From contig NW_015971544.1 in NCBI RefSeq assembly GCF_000182565.1, positions 765,803 to 829,802 on the forward strand: a stretch of 64,000 nucleotides of DNA, in the 5' to 3' direction. Position numbers and translations under genes: made by a program. This DNA comes from Spizellomyces punctatus DAOM BR117. Its lineage: Eukaryota > Chytridiomycota > Chytridiomycetes > Spizellomycetales > Spizellomycetaceae. Position 1 is the stretch's first letter, and the number at the start of each line of letters is the position of its first letter. The notes under the pieces are model-generated. The model had not been told where the DNA came from. It worked only from the letters and a program-made list of their open reading frames with translations, and did not search any database. Below, piece after piece: positions 1-12,884 of the stretch.

Positions 1-853
1 TCTGGTATAAATGGCCGTATCGCCATTCAGGTTACGATCAGCAATGAAGAGCTTCTTGTTGCGCTTGCGGGTTTTGCAGTTCTGGTAATACGAGTATGTC
101 TCGTGCTGGCCGTATCGCATGAATTGAGGGTCATTTGGGTTCTCGACGATGGTGTTTGTCGTGAGCCCGTCACGAAGGCCCGGGGCAGAGTCTTCGCACA
201 TGTACTAAGAGGCCAAAGGTGAGACCATTATTTGTATTAGAGACTTGGAAAATGGAATTGTTGGGAGGATTCATGGAAGTTTTTACCTGCAAGACGAGGT
301 TGCAGTGCAACCGAGGGTTCGCACCACATCCATGCTGATTTGTCCTAATATACAGACATGCAAAATGTAAGTATAGCCCCTCATCACCACTCAAGAACCT
401 GTAACATGCATCTTCTAGTATCTCATACCATTCAACTTGGAGCTCACTCCCCTCATAAAATTGCATCACGCCTTGTAGGGCTCCTGCGGCGTTCGCATCA
501 TAGTTTTGGTTGTTATCCTGACATGGGGTTGTGCAGTCGTCTCCTGCTTGGTATCCGCCGTTACCATTGTTCTGTGAGTCAAACAGGCTGAAATACGGTA
601 AGATCATTTGGTAAAAGACCATCAAAACATTTGTCACAGTACCGGTTGGCATTGTTGCGATTATTACTCTGCTCATTCAACTTATTGTTGGAGCCTCGTG
701 GATTGTCTAACAGTCCGAATCGTCAGGGAGCCGAATTAAATAGGATCATGGCATTTATGCAGTGCATAACTTACGCATGTAGATATCTCCTAAAGCACCA
801 CTCGCCAGAGAGGCGATGGTGCATGCGGATAGAAGCCAGGTCGACAGAACCAT
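1..853 (-). CDS. Secreted protein of an NQHGCG-motif family, 3' end beyond window
   Basis: The reading frame is open to the left edge, so the C-terminus is missing. My exon model is 853-775, 706-643, 587-429, 344-287 and 204-1; all four introns are GT..AG and the phases agree. The first exon gives a clear signal peptide (hydrophobic core LSTWLLSACTIASLA), so the product should be exported. Mature-protein landmarks are NPRGSNNKLNE, LFDSQNN, a Cys pair (DDCTTPCQDNN), TNQHGCG with NCxLVLQ-type residues after it, and a basic stretch NCKTRKRNKKLF. I recall similar secreted proteins of unknown function in chytrids, Mucoromycota and oomycetes, but this is memory, not a search. No enzymatic motif is recognised. 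The ATG at 853 was chosen because it alone supplies a signal peptide joining in phase to the conserved exons. Confidence 0.75.
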
Positions 854-3768
854 GGTGGTCTTTCTGCAACTTGAAATGATATATGGGGGTATCTAGGAAA
901 ATCCATATTATACGATTAATTGCAAATCCTAAAGCGCCGACGACACAACCACTGTGATGCGTTGAACATTGGACTCCCCCCATCTAGGACTTGATCTTAC
1001 CGAAACAGTCGGTATGTATGAGGCACAAGCAAGATCTTGGAGGGTATGAGATGCAATGCTGTCCTAGCGTGATGAGTCGAGTCTATAAAGTCAAAAAAAA
1101 CCAGGAAAAAGTCCCACCAAGACCTCCCTTAAATTCCGGCATGTCTTTCCTCATCACAAGATTGTGCAAAACAAACACTGTTTAGGGTCGGAACATTTCG
1201 AATATGAAGGAAAAAGCACAAACAAATGTTTTCATGCTATTAACCTTTGCCCTCAGATTTAGAACACTGCGCCGCGAAAAGGGTATTTAGGGTTTGCATG
1301 GTCTAGAACATGTTCTCATGATTGTTTAGGTTGATAAAGGAAATAGCTAAAGCAGCAAGGCTGAGGACGTTTTTTTTTTGCATGTGCAGGTTAACATACA
1401 GGGAGACAGAAACTCTGCAAATATGAGGTTGGGGTGAATGCAACTGGTCAAGTTGAATGCGACTTGTCAATTGTCATTTTGTACAAGTGAGATACTTCGA
1501 GAAAGAAACTGTGAACTTTTTCCAATGATGGAAATAGTTTGCGGGAGATGTCAACTGTTAAAAGCCTTCCGACTATGATGATACCAACAAGAAACGGAAA
1601 AGGATGCTACCATGGAACTTTCGTCCCACTAGCATGCGGGAATACCACTAGCACCTTTCGGAGATTTGTTTCTGGAGGGTTTCTGGCGATAATTACCAAT
1701 GTTGGATTTAAAGGTGTCTGAGAAACTCTATCGGACGCTTACCAATGGGTCATGCAATAATATCGGCGAATATACATTGTTGCGCCAAAGATTCTGGCTG
1801 TGATTCACAATGTGCTTTTAGCGATTTTGGGGGTGAAATGTGGGCAGCATCCCATGCGATTTCAGCGCTGGTAGGCGCTCCTGGTTGCTGCAAAGTTTGG
1901 TTTCATAAAACCGTCAGTGTCGTCTTGGCACTCCGAGATCGAGTAGACAAAGTGTGACCTTTACATTCATGCCTGTACATTGTCTAATCAACGGTCTTTG
2001 TTGACTTTCTTCCAATCGGATATGCAACACATTACTCCCGTAAAACCCTTTAACAGTTATTACGTTCATCGGAGGAAAGCATTTGATACATTAGTCTTCA
2101 TGCTATGCAACAGTTATGCGTCGCTCAGTCATCTCAGTCCGAAAATCCCAGGCGCATTACAGCACTTCAGTGGACTGAATCCATTCGAAAACGCAGACTA
2201 GGTTGGATTGCGGCATCTGACTTTTCCTTTGATTTCTAATATGGCAAGAGGTGGGAGAGAAGATGGGACATGGCTTTCAAAGACGGCAGTGGTGGCCGAC
2301 TATTCCTTTTTACAAACCCTGACCCATTACTATGGACTCAAATCCCCTTCTTATCACTACATCAAAACGGAAAGGAATACGAGGGATGAGAAACAGCTAT
2401 CCGACCGAACCTTGGTCGACAGTGGCGGCTCATTCCTGAGCCTAGACCTTGACAAACCATCAGCATTCGCAGTTTCTCTGTCATCTTATGGCTGCGAAGA
2501 GTGCATACGATGTGTAATATCATTCTAATCTGACTCGCCAAATAAACGTTCTCTTCCTGTAACTGCATACCGCAAAAGGCGTCTATTGCGATGTTGCTTT
2601 AACCCTCCTCAGAGCATTTAGATACCCTAAAACTGAGGGGCTTACGTCGCCGACCATAAGCTTACGACCACCTCTATAAATTTCCACTTTAGTCTCCCGT
2701 TTCTGATTCCACTGAGCGTAGGGGACTCTGGGCTACACATGGATGAATGTGGAGCTTCCCTGCCGCAGACTCGCAGTCGACCATGGTTTCCTGTTTGAGT
2801 GATGGTCTCCAATAGCGTTGGATGCATTCTGCTTTACACAGTGTACCATATAAAAATAAGGAATTATAATGACGTTGATTGACGGCCGACTGGTTGCAGG
2901 TGAGTTAACTCTCCAAAACGTCCCTAATACCCTGGGTTTCGAATACCGACAAGGGTATGCAAATAAGGAACACTTGTGTATACAAGCACTTGTAGATTAC
3001 GTCGCCGACAGCAACCAAGTCTTTCCGACGGCCCTCCTGTGGAGGAAAATGGCATGTGGTCTTTCATGGGGTCAACCAAAAGTTGTTCATATCCCTTGCC
3101 ATGTTCCAAACTGCTCATACTACAAGTATTGTGACCTTGTTCCGCAATATGGTATTGTATGTCCAATCGATGGAAAAAGCAAAAAAAATACAAAAAGGCA
3201 TTTTGTCAGCTCAAAAACCAACCCAAAGCCCCAAAGTGATCCATTGCTTAATAAAATTGATTTTAAGCCCCAAAGGCCGAGTGTGACATATCTCACTGCC
3301 GAAATTCTTTCTTGCATCTCTGCGGACATTCTTCGGGGTTTTTTGACGTTTACCTTGTTTGGGACGGCTCTCCTCTGTTAATTGTCGAGCCCTCTGCAAT
3401 ACGCCATTAATACGTTTTGTGCACACATTGTGCTCTGCCATGCTGTGCTGGTGACAGCGTTGCAGATACATAGCACGTCGATACGACAAGATTGAGACGT
3501 GAAATTCATAGCCTTTCTATACCAAGCTGGGTACTTTTTGCGAAAAGGCTAGTTTGCTGCAGTCGTGTGTGACTGTCAAAGTGCGTCTTTTTGGCGGCAA
3601 GTGTCAGTGAAGAAGGCGCGAGACTCGCCTGAGACCACTGTAAACGAAGGAATCAACCCCCGTATATCCATTGCCCGCATCCTGTGGAATGAGTAGTCGG
3701 TCTGCTTCCCGACAACTTGATCCCCCATACCCAGCAAAGTACATATCCCGCGTAATACCATCCCTATC
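854..3768. other. Intergenic stretch without a supported gene
   Basis: Several frames stay open for 60-170 codons, the longest at 2869-3381 (+). None shows a recognisable domain, coherent splice pattern or codon bias like its neighbours. A (T)9 run lies near 1371 and A-rich tracts near 1098 and 3180. I see no RNA gene or mobile-element end here. It may hold the promoters of the divergent genes at 853 and 3769. Confidence 0.5.
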
Positions 3769-5848
3769 ATGGACGACCCCGATAGCCCCAAACGATGCGC
3801 ACTATCTCAAACACCATCGGCAAGCTCTTCATCCCTTCCTTCCTCCTCGTCCTCAGATACCCTCTCCTCGATCTCCACAACAACGACAACTTCATGTGAT
3901 TCCTGTTGCACCAGTCGATCCAGCAGTCGATCCAGTTCACCTTCCATCTGCTCAATGTCCACTCGGTCCCTATCTTCCCAGTCATCCCTGAGCGCGACTG
4001 GGCGATCGACCCCTTTGTCGCCCCTCTCGGTCCCAGGGACATCATTTTCAGCCGAACGGAGACGGGCGGCGAGAGAAAGATTGAGAGAGGCTTTGGCATC
4101 GGTTCGGAGACCGGCTCAGAAGGAAGGGGAAGCTGGAACGGACATGAGTAGAGAGACCGGGGAGGATGAGGATGTTGAAGACGAGACTTTGAGGAAGCGG
4201 ACGAGTCAATTAGGGAGGTTGAGTATGATTGCTGCTGCTTCAGGTATGTACACGCAATTTTTCCATTTTAACTTTCCAATGCTAAAACGGCTGTTATTCA
4301 GGATGGGACATCAAGCTTCGAGAGCTGGTCATGAAAGAGGCCAATTCAAGCAACTCGGAAGAAGCGAGCGAGATCAAATCCCCATTGCGGCATCAAGCCG
4401 AAAAACGGCGATCTCATTCCACGTCGATAGGAACACATAGACGGCAAAATCTGGAGCAAGAGGGCGATGAAAGACCGGCCGCGCGTAGATCAATGAGCTT
4501 CTCGCGGTCGTCGATGCTGTTCTCTCCTCAATGCGCTTATGCTGAACCTGATATGGAAGATGTTGTCAACGATGACATAAATTCAAGTCAGGACACCATT
4601 GCTGCAGAGCCAGATCACGATGAATCTAAGGCGATAGAGGACGGGGAAAACAATGGGTCGATTTACAACTATGTTCTGGACAATTCCCATAAACTATATC
4701 GCCGCGCCTCAGAATACAGCACGATCGTCACCGCCTACGACGAACGACTCCGCGAAATCGTCATGGAAGCCGCCAAACCATCTCTCGGCGACAGAACCCG
4801 TCGTCGCAAATCCATTCGCAGTGGTGGCAATCCCCATCTCGAGCACGTCGATGATTGGCGAGATTGGAAAGGAAATGATGGTTCTGTTTTCCCCGATCAG
4901 TCCTGTGCGTTGTCAGCACGGGAGACAGTGGGAAAGCAGCTTTCCCGGTGGCCAAATGCGATGGATTTGCGGAGAAACTCGTCACCTCTTGCTGGAAGAG
5001 AGAGACGGCGGACAGTGTCCATGGGAGTTGGGGTTGGCTCGAGGTGGAGCATGCCTTTGGCAGATCCGGGAAAAGATAAAATGCGTACGGCGCCTTCTAC
5101 ACCCGTTCTGAAAGCTCCGCCGGGCCGCCGGCGGGCATTTGCCGGACGAGCTGTCTCAGTGTCGTTTGCTGAGTCGCGTATCACAGATCAAGATGCAAAA
5201 CCTTGGACTGCAAAACCTTGGACTGCAAAGGCGGTGGATTCTGATGACGGAATAGATGATCGGGGTAAACAAACTTCGTCGGAAACCTTGATTGGAGATG
5301 ACGTATCCCAAGTTTTGGAAACCATCCCTGCGTCACCGGTAGACTCTTCGTCTCCGTCTCTGCAGTATACAAAGACGGATACATACAGTGAGGATACACC
5401 TGATACCACTACATTGTTGCTAGATAGCGATAGGAGCATGTCGCTCTGTGCTGAACCAGCCACGTATTCATCTATGGATGATATCAACGTTGATAGATCG
5501 ACTGTGGATGCACTCCCTCTTCATGAGGATCCGGCGTCCAAGCTTCCTCCTGAACGTAACGATACCCTAGTTGACATGCAACCCGACTCCATCACCAGCA
5601 CCGATCCCCTCCACGATACCGCTCTCACCACTGCGATCCAATCTCTGTCCCTCACTCAAGAACCCAACAGCACGGAAACTAAACTCCGGGATCGCGACAG
5701 GGACTCCGCCGTCGATTTCGGCAAAGATGCTCTCGTTATTTTACCCAAAGAGGCTGATGCTGGTCATCAGCCGAGTCTCGAGGACCAGCCGGAGGAGAAT
5801 GGTGAATGGGTGGATTTGTCGGATCAGTTGTACATTCATTTTTTGTGA
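3769..5848 (+). CDS. Ser/Thr-rich protein of unknown function
   Basis: Two exons, 3769-4243 and 4302-5848, are joined across a 58-nt intron (GTATGT..TTCAG, phase 1), giving about 673 residues. The N-terminal 100 residues are a low-complexity Ser/Thr/Pro tract, followed by a basic helix (ERRRAARERLREAL) and an acidic stretch. The middle has a possible structured part (NYVLDNSHKLYRRASEYSTI, ERLREIVMEAAKPSL), and the rest looks disordered and acidic. A short internal duplication, AKPWT-AKPWT, lies near 5200-5230. There are no membrane segments and no signal peptide. I do not recognise the family. The start follows an in-frame open region; an upstream ATG at 3671 is in another frame. The splice phase and the long second frame make a real gene likely. 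Confidence 0.7.
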
Positions 5849-7265
5849 GTTCTTTTACTATTTTCTGGGCAGGAAGGAGTAATGGAGCAGTGCTGGTTTG
5901 TTTGTTTTGGCATCAAGTATGCGGTATATTATTTTATTTTTTCGTTAGTTGCTGCACTTTTTTCATTTTTACATCATATCGTATAATCGTAGTTTAATAT
6001 GCATTCCTCTTTTTCAAAGCATTTTCCTCTTAAAGTTGAACGTGGCTCCTGGTTTGGGTTAGGAGGGTTTGTTCGCACCAAGCGCTCTTTTCGAGTCGCT
6101 GTCAACTCGGTGGGGTTAGTTGACAAAGATGAATGTGGGCACATACAATAACAACATGAAAGGTGGAGACACTGTATGTTGCGGACGGTCTGTCGCAGGA
6201 AGCGGTTTGTTTCTTGCTTAAACCAAAAGATTTAAGATCGACTTCGATTTTGCAGTCCACCGATTGGTCTACTTGTGTGCAGTAAAATATTTTGGGGGGT
6301 TGCTATTGTTAATGCCCTGCAAGATGTAAGACGGCCGTAAACCGCACTATTTTGATGATTGGTAGACTGATGGAGCCATTTCCACGTCAACACAACTCCA
6401 TGTTAAAGTTCCTGATCTTGTGTCTTTTGGGGGATCCAAGATCAACAATGTTTACAATTGTTTACTCTCTGTTGGTACCATTGACTGGTCCATCATACCA
6501 TGCAAAAAAGTAAAAAACTCTAGTCTTTGCAGAGGCAAGAGCCGATATGCAGGGCATTGCGGTGTGCTTGGAAAGTTGGGCAGATACCTACTACTGATCT
6601 CTTCCATCGTTCAAACCGCAAGCAAAAAGCAAATCTCATACCTCATCCTACCTTGTGACTGGTGCAACGGAGGAAAGCAAAGTAATAAACTTTGCCTAAA
6701 GCCGTGCTGACGTGATCTCCGCCGTAATCACGGAGCACACTAAAAAAGCACACTAAAACAAAATAAAACTCCTCGAAACTAATAATAACACTTGCCAGCA
6801 CACTTCCACAAATAATGTCGGCTTTCCTTTGGAAGACAATGTGATGATCTACGGGAGAGATATTTTTCACCATGCCAGTGCGACACGGCCATGTCGTAAA
6901 GATCGTTTGGCACTTTGAGATTCTCCACGGCGGGTAAAGGGTGTCATGGATCCTGTTGTCTTTCCAAAACATGTGGTCTGAATGTTGTCAGTTCAAAACA
7001 AAGTCAAAGTTATTTTTGATCAGTTCCAAAACAAAAGCAAGGTTGTTTTTCATTTGAATAAGGCACATCCGCGGCGTGGAACGGTCTTGTCCTATCTTTA
7101 GAGTAAACTCATTGCATATATCCAGGGACAGTCTCCCAGGCTTATAAAAGCATCTGGGTCTCACCAGATTTCCTCGTTATTCCGTCAAGCTTCCAACGTC
7201 TTTGCATATCTCATACATCTAATACCCATCCACACGCACACAACCACCACCCACTTCCAACCATC
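5849..7265. other. Intergenic region upstream of the esterase gene
   Basis: No convincing gene. Short open frames at 6420-6710 and 6643-6972 overlap on opposite strands and have no family features. The last 125 nt hold a TATA box and a pyrimidine/CA-rich leader for the gene at 7266. Confidence 0.5.
7143..7149 (+). promoter_or_regulatory. TATA box of the esterase gene
   Basis: TATAAAA lies about 120 nt upstream of the ATG at 7266, within CTTATAAAAG, and is followed by a pyrimidine-rich, CACA-rich leader typical of a 5' UTR. Confidence 0.6.
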
Positions 7266-8220
7266 ATGCGTATTCCCGTTGTATTGCTCGCCCTTGCGGC
7301 ACTTACGACTGCACACCCCATCAGTACCCGTCAGAAAAAGTTCTCCATCCTCGCCTTGGGAGATAGTTTAACTGACAACGGCAACACCTTCAAACTCACC
7401 GGGGGTACCTGGCCCGCTCCCGCATTTTACTTTAATGGCCGGTACAGCAACGGTCCAACATGGGTAGAATACCTTACAGCCGACCTCGGTATAAGTCAGG
7501 TCAACAGGGCTTTTGGAGGAGCCACATCGGATTCGACCAAGATTGCCGGTGAAGCGCCATTCGGAAACGTTATTCCCCAAATGCCAGGATTGGTCCAGCA
7601 GGCTCAACAGTTCTTGACAAATCGCGCAGGAGCTAACCCAGCTACGACTTTGGTCTCTGTTTGGATTGGTGCAAATGGTAAATATCAATAGTTCCCATTG
7701 TATATTTATCTGATATTTGGATCCTCATCCTCAATATTCTTGTTCATTAGATTACTTCCATGCCGCCGAACACGGCCGTGCTGACATCACCCCTCAAGTG
7801 GTCGTCCAAGACACCATCAACGGAATGCAAACCCTCCTCAGCGCCGGTTACAAGAACTTTATGGTCTTCAACCTCCCCCCTGGAAGCCCAGACCTTCCCG
7901 TAGTGGCCCACAACACTGAACTCGCATCCAAATTAACGGCATTCGCAGCTGCGAACCCAAATGCCAACATTGTCCCCATTGACATGCCTACCGTATTTAA
8001 TGGTGTGATGGCAAACTTGGCTGCTACCGGACAGTTGCCCGCCAATCTCGATGTAACAAAGGGCTGTGTCGATTTGAGAGCCAGCCCTCCCACAATTTGC
8101 TCGAATCCCAACGACTTTATTACTTGGGATGGGATCCACCCAACCACAGCAATCCACAAGCAGTTGTCGAATGCCGTCAAAGACATCATGATGGCAAAGA
8201 TTGCCGATATTGGTCGTTAA
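7266..8220 (+). CDS. Secreted GDSL/SGNH-family lipase/esterase
   Basis: Exons 7266-7677 and 7751-8220 are split by a 73-nt phase-1 intron, giving 293 residues. The N-terminus is a signal peptide (MRIPVVLLALAALTTAHP). Block I carries the nucleophile serine in LGDSLTDNG at about residues 31-39. Block II glycine is in FGGATS. Block III is GAND, with the intron cutting the Asn/Asp boundary. Block V is DGIHPT near the C-terminus and supplies the Asp and His of the triad. In this family the enzyme hydrolyses ester bonds of lipids or acetylated plant or algal polysaccharides outside the cell; the exact substrate cannot be read from sequence. Length and motif order match fungal GDSL esterases of the CE16 kind, although the closest relative is not established here. 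A TATA box precedes it. Confidence 0.9.
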
Positions 8221-8874
8221 GGGATCCTGCTGGCGGGGGACTTTTGATAGTTAGAGACATAGAAAAAAATTTAGATATTGACTTTTTTAAATGTCGTTTA
8301 GATGAATTTGTGTTTAGCATTATTTTGATGTGTAAAACGGAATATCATTTACTTGCTTCTTTCTATAAGGATTTCGATTGAACTCTGGTGGAATCAAAAT
8401 CACTGGATACCGACTCTGTATTTGATGAGCAAACTGATAAAGCTCCAGTGATTATAAGGTTCTGATTGAAAAACAGGGAGTTGCTCTCCGATATTCCCTG
8501 TAAGAACGGTTGGCAGTTCTACGAATGCTCTCATCAATGAATGAGCATGGACCAGTGTTGGCAAAGGCGCTTCACATGGGCCTCGATTGGTTGTTGAGCA
8601 TTGGCTACTCCAAAACGATTTCTCAATTGGTATGCCAATGGTGATCTAGCAGCTATAATTCGCCTCATACCAAAACACTTATTCCCTTCAAAATGCATAC
8701 ATCTATTGGTAAATCATTGAACGTGTCCATGATTCCGGGGGGTAGGCATTTGGAATTAAAAGCAGAGAAGAATGTAACTGGTATCACGTCCTCTTATTCA
8801 AGAACAAATTTTATACAGAGAAAGGAGGTCCTCTAACCCTTGCTGCAATCAAGAGAGGAGGTACTATGATTGAT
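8221..8874. other. Intergenic region between convergent genes
   Basis: The region is AT-rich and lies between the ends of the esterase and alpha-tubulin genes. It should contain both 3' UTRs. No gene or repeat seen. Confidence 0.5.
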
Positions 8875-10388
<1,514 letters not shown>

Positions 10389-10561
10389 TCAAAAAAAAAA
10401 AAAGAGAGAGGAGTGGAGGGTTTGATTGCAAGCAAGAGAGTCGAGTGCCAAACAAAAAAAGGTTATTCGGTCTTCAGGCGATGAAGAAGACCTGTGTAAA
10501 CGATTTGGTTGGCAAACAAAAGGTGAGATGGAATCACGTCCGGGGGGGCGAGCGGACGTCC

Positions 10562-10569
10562 TTTTTATA
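10562..10569 (-). promoter_or_regulatory. Possible TATA box of the alpha-tubulin gene
   Basis: On the minus strand TATAAAAA lies about 190 nt upstream of the tubulin ATG. The interval also holds an A-rich run just before the start codon (forward 10390-10401). Position and sequence are the only support. Confidence 0.4.
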
Positions 10570-10707
10570 AGTCTCCAAATTGAATGGCACAAAGGGGGCG
10601 TTCACACTAGCCATGCAGTTGCCTTATATGGATATTCATTAGCTTTATTAGGAAAGTACAAATTATGTCCGAACAGGGCCAGACGGACAAACACGTATGA
10701 TATGTGG

Positions 10708-10875
10708 NNNNNNNNNNNNNNNNNNNNNNNNNNNNNNNNNNNNNNNNNNNNNNNNNNNNNNNNNNNNNNNNNNNNNNNNNNNNNNNNNNNNNNNNNNNNN
10801 NNNNNNNNNNNNNNNNNNNNNNNNNNNNNNNNNNNNNNNNNNNNNNNNNNNNNNNNNNNNNNNNNNNNNNNNNNN
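10708..10875. other. Assembly gap (168 N)
   Basis: Run of N between the tubulin promoter side and the 3' part of the patatin-like gene. The true length is unknown. Frames that appear to read through it are meaningless. Confidence 0.99.
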
Positions 10876-11959
10876 GCAATATAGTCCTTGTTAACCAATC
10901 TTTTAACCGAGGTAGTTGCCCGTCGATCATACGCAAAGCAAAGTGCTCTGACAAGTGAAGCACTGAACAGTGCTCCAAGTATGAGATGGGAACTGTTCGC
11001 CACCGAAACATGGCATCCAGCGCCGTCGGGTAAACGTTTGACGTGGGCTGATCCGAAAGTAGGAGAGCTCGATGGGAAGGATCTGTAAACTGCACATTGA
11101 GCATATAGTCCGTCAGAGCGCCATCGAGGTATAGGCCCTCTCCAGCACCCGGAATGGATTCACATCGTTCCTATGTCGAACGCGCAAGTTGAGTTAGCGG
11201 AGGGTTATCCACCTTGTTTTCCCCAGCATACCTGCACAAATGGTATACACGTAGTCCCATGCAAAACTTCATACACATTTTCCTTGACGAGCTTAACGAA
11301 TCTCGTGTTATTTTCACCTCCAAAACCATTTGCCAGAAATTTGGGCACTTCATCTCCAGAATAAAATACAATCCTTTCGCACAGTCCCGTCAGCGCACGT
11401 TCATTGACCAAGTTGCCGACTGCGTAGCATCCCAGTACAGCCCGCAGAGCCCAATCCGGGAGTTGCTGGTAGGAATCACGAATATTAGATACAATAATGG
11501 CCAATCGGAACTGCGGGTGGGTGAGAATGTCTGACATAAGGTCCGGTGGGGCGACTAGTCGGTAGAGCTGGTCCATCATTGGACGAAGAATTTGGGGCGT
11601 ATCCTGCATTCAACAGTCAACCACCAATACTATCTCGGCCACTAGGTCATATCAGAATTAACCCACCCCGGCATTGTACTGCATCCAGCAATAGTGCTTC
11701 ATCAGCTCTTCCGTCAAATTTCTCTCAGTAGAAACGAGGCTTCCGATTAAGGCCATAAACCTCATTGCTCCAGTGGACGATCCTACAAGCCATTTGGTAC
11801 CGCTTAATTTGCTCTTGGCGTACAGATTCTTGATACGCGATTCAAAACCAGTCGTTGTCAACCCGGATGGTCCAGATGCGGGTGCTATGTAGATGCTGAC
11901 CAGAGTTATGTTGAGCCATGCCTCCAACTGATTCCCAATGACAACAGAGTGTATGAAAC
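10876..11959 (-). CDS. Patatin-like phospholipase, incomplete at both ends
   Basis: Three consecutive exons can be read: 11959-11667, 11603-11232 and 11170-10876, with phase-0 junctions between them. The serine nucleophile sits in VGSSTGA (GxSxG type) after a Gly-rich loop APASGPSG, and the catalytic aspartate is in YLDGALTDY on the third exon. These are the two halves of the patatin Ser-Asp dyad, in the right order and spacing. The family hydrolyses acyl ester bonds of membrane or storage lipids. The C-terminal end (LPRLKDWL) runs into the assembly gap. The 5' exon or exons were not resolved; the acceptor at 11960 needs an upstream exon ending in phase 1, possibly in 12000-12340 where a start MPSFASLTATG precedes a GTAGGT donor. 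Neighbours give no functional hint. Confidence 0.75.
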
Positions 11960-12884
11960 CTGAAATAATCCAGATCTGCGCTCTCCAAGCTCTGGCGCTC
12001 TGTTTGATGAATCCTCAAGCACTGGCTGGGGATAAACTTGAAAAAATGCGGTCCGCCATCGGTCAGCTGGCGATGCGTACTCAGACAACGACGCTGCGCG
12101 CAATTGGTTTGCACCCGATACCGCGCTTCTTTGTTGCCTTTGACAGTATGAGATCGGATGCGCTCTGTCTTGGGCATGGCGTATAACCTGAAAAGTAATC
12201 GGAACACCCGGGATACTCTTACGTATCCTATCACAAAGTTTAATGGAGGCCTTTCATGTCATACACTCTGGTTTGACACCAGATCAACTAGATGAACCTC
12301 ACCTACCAAACTCGACCCTGTGGCCGTCAAAGATGCAAATGAAGGCATCCTTACGCAAGACTTAAGGGATGGATCGACACCTTCAGGTACGAAAGATCGA
12401 CCCAATCCTCATCCCATTTTGCACAGTTTCAGATCCACATGAAGTGATTATGTCAGCATAGTGCTAGATTATCTAATGCATCATTCTAAAATCCGGCACA
12501 TTCATTACTTCTTTGTCGGCTCAAGCAATCTGGCCCATACAACCTCCGGATCATCTGCAAATCTTGGCAATCCTTTACATATATCTGCAATCATCTGAAT
12601 ATGATCCTAGAACATGGGATTATTTAGTACATTATAATGCAGTTGATCCAAATAATGATGTTTATTTATCTTACATATTGAGAAGGATCTTGTCCGAAGG
12701 CATTCTGACGTTGATGTAAAACCGCTATTTTTGAGCGAAAATACGTATTTTTTATCCGGGCCTGTGTTCGGCATCTGTTGAAAACTGAGATGTAGGTGCA
12801 TTTTCAACAGTTATAGCAACATAGGGTTCCATACAGTTCGCGTTCCCGTTCATGAGGTGTCAGCTCGTACGGTTGCAGTCGTGG
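11960..12884. other. Region upstream of the patatin-like gene; missing 5' exon(s) possible
   Basis: Minus-strand frames at about 11960-12180 are open and end next to a TTTCAG acceptor, so one could be a 5' coding exon, but no phase-consistent model emerged. The rest, 12340-12884, is AT-rich and looks non-coding. Confidence 0.35.

Noticed and set aside
2869-3381. 170-codon plus-strand frame
   Set aside because: No domain, no splice context, and an equally open frame on the other strand; composition resembles intergenic sequence.
5820-5890. Possible extra intron at the end of the gene ending 5848
   Set aside because: The only GT..AG pair there would be 28 nt, too short to splice; the TGA at 5846 was kept.
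10426-11104. Frames running across 10708-10875
   Set aside because: They pass through the N gap, so the codons are not real; only the parts supported by patatin motifs were kept.
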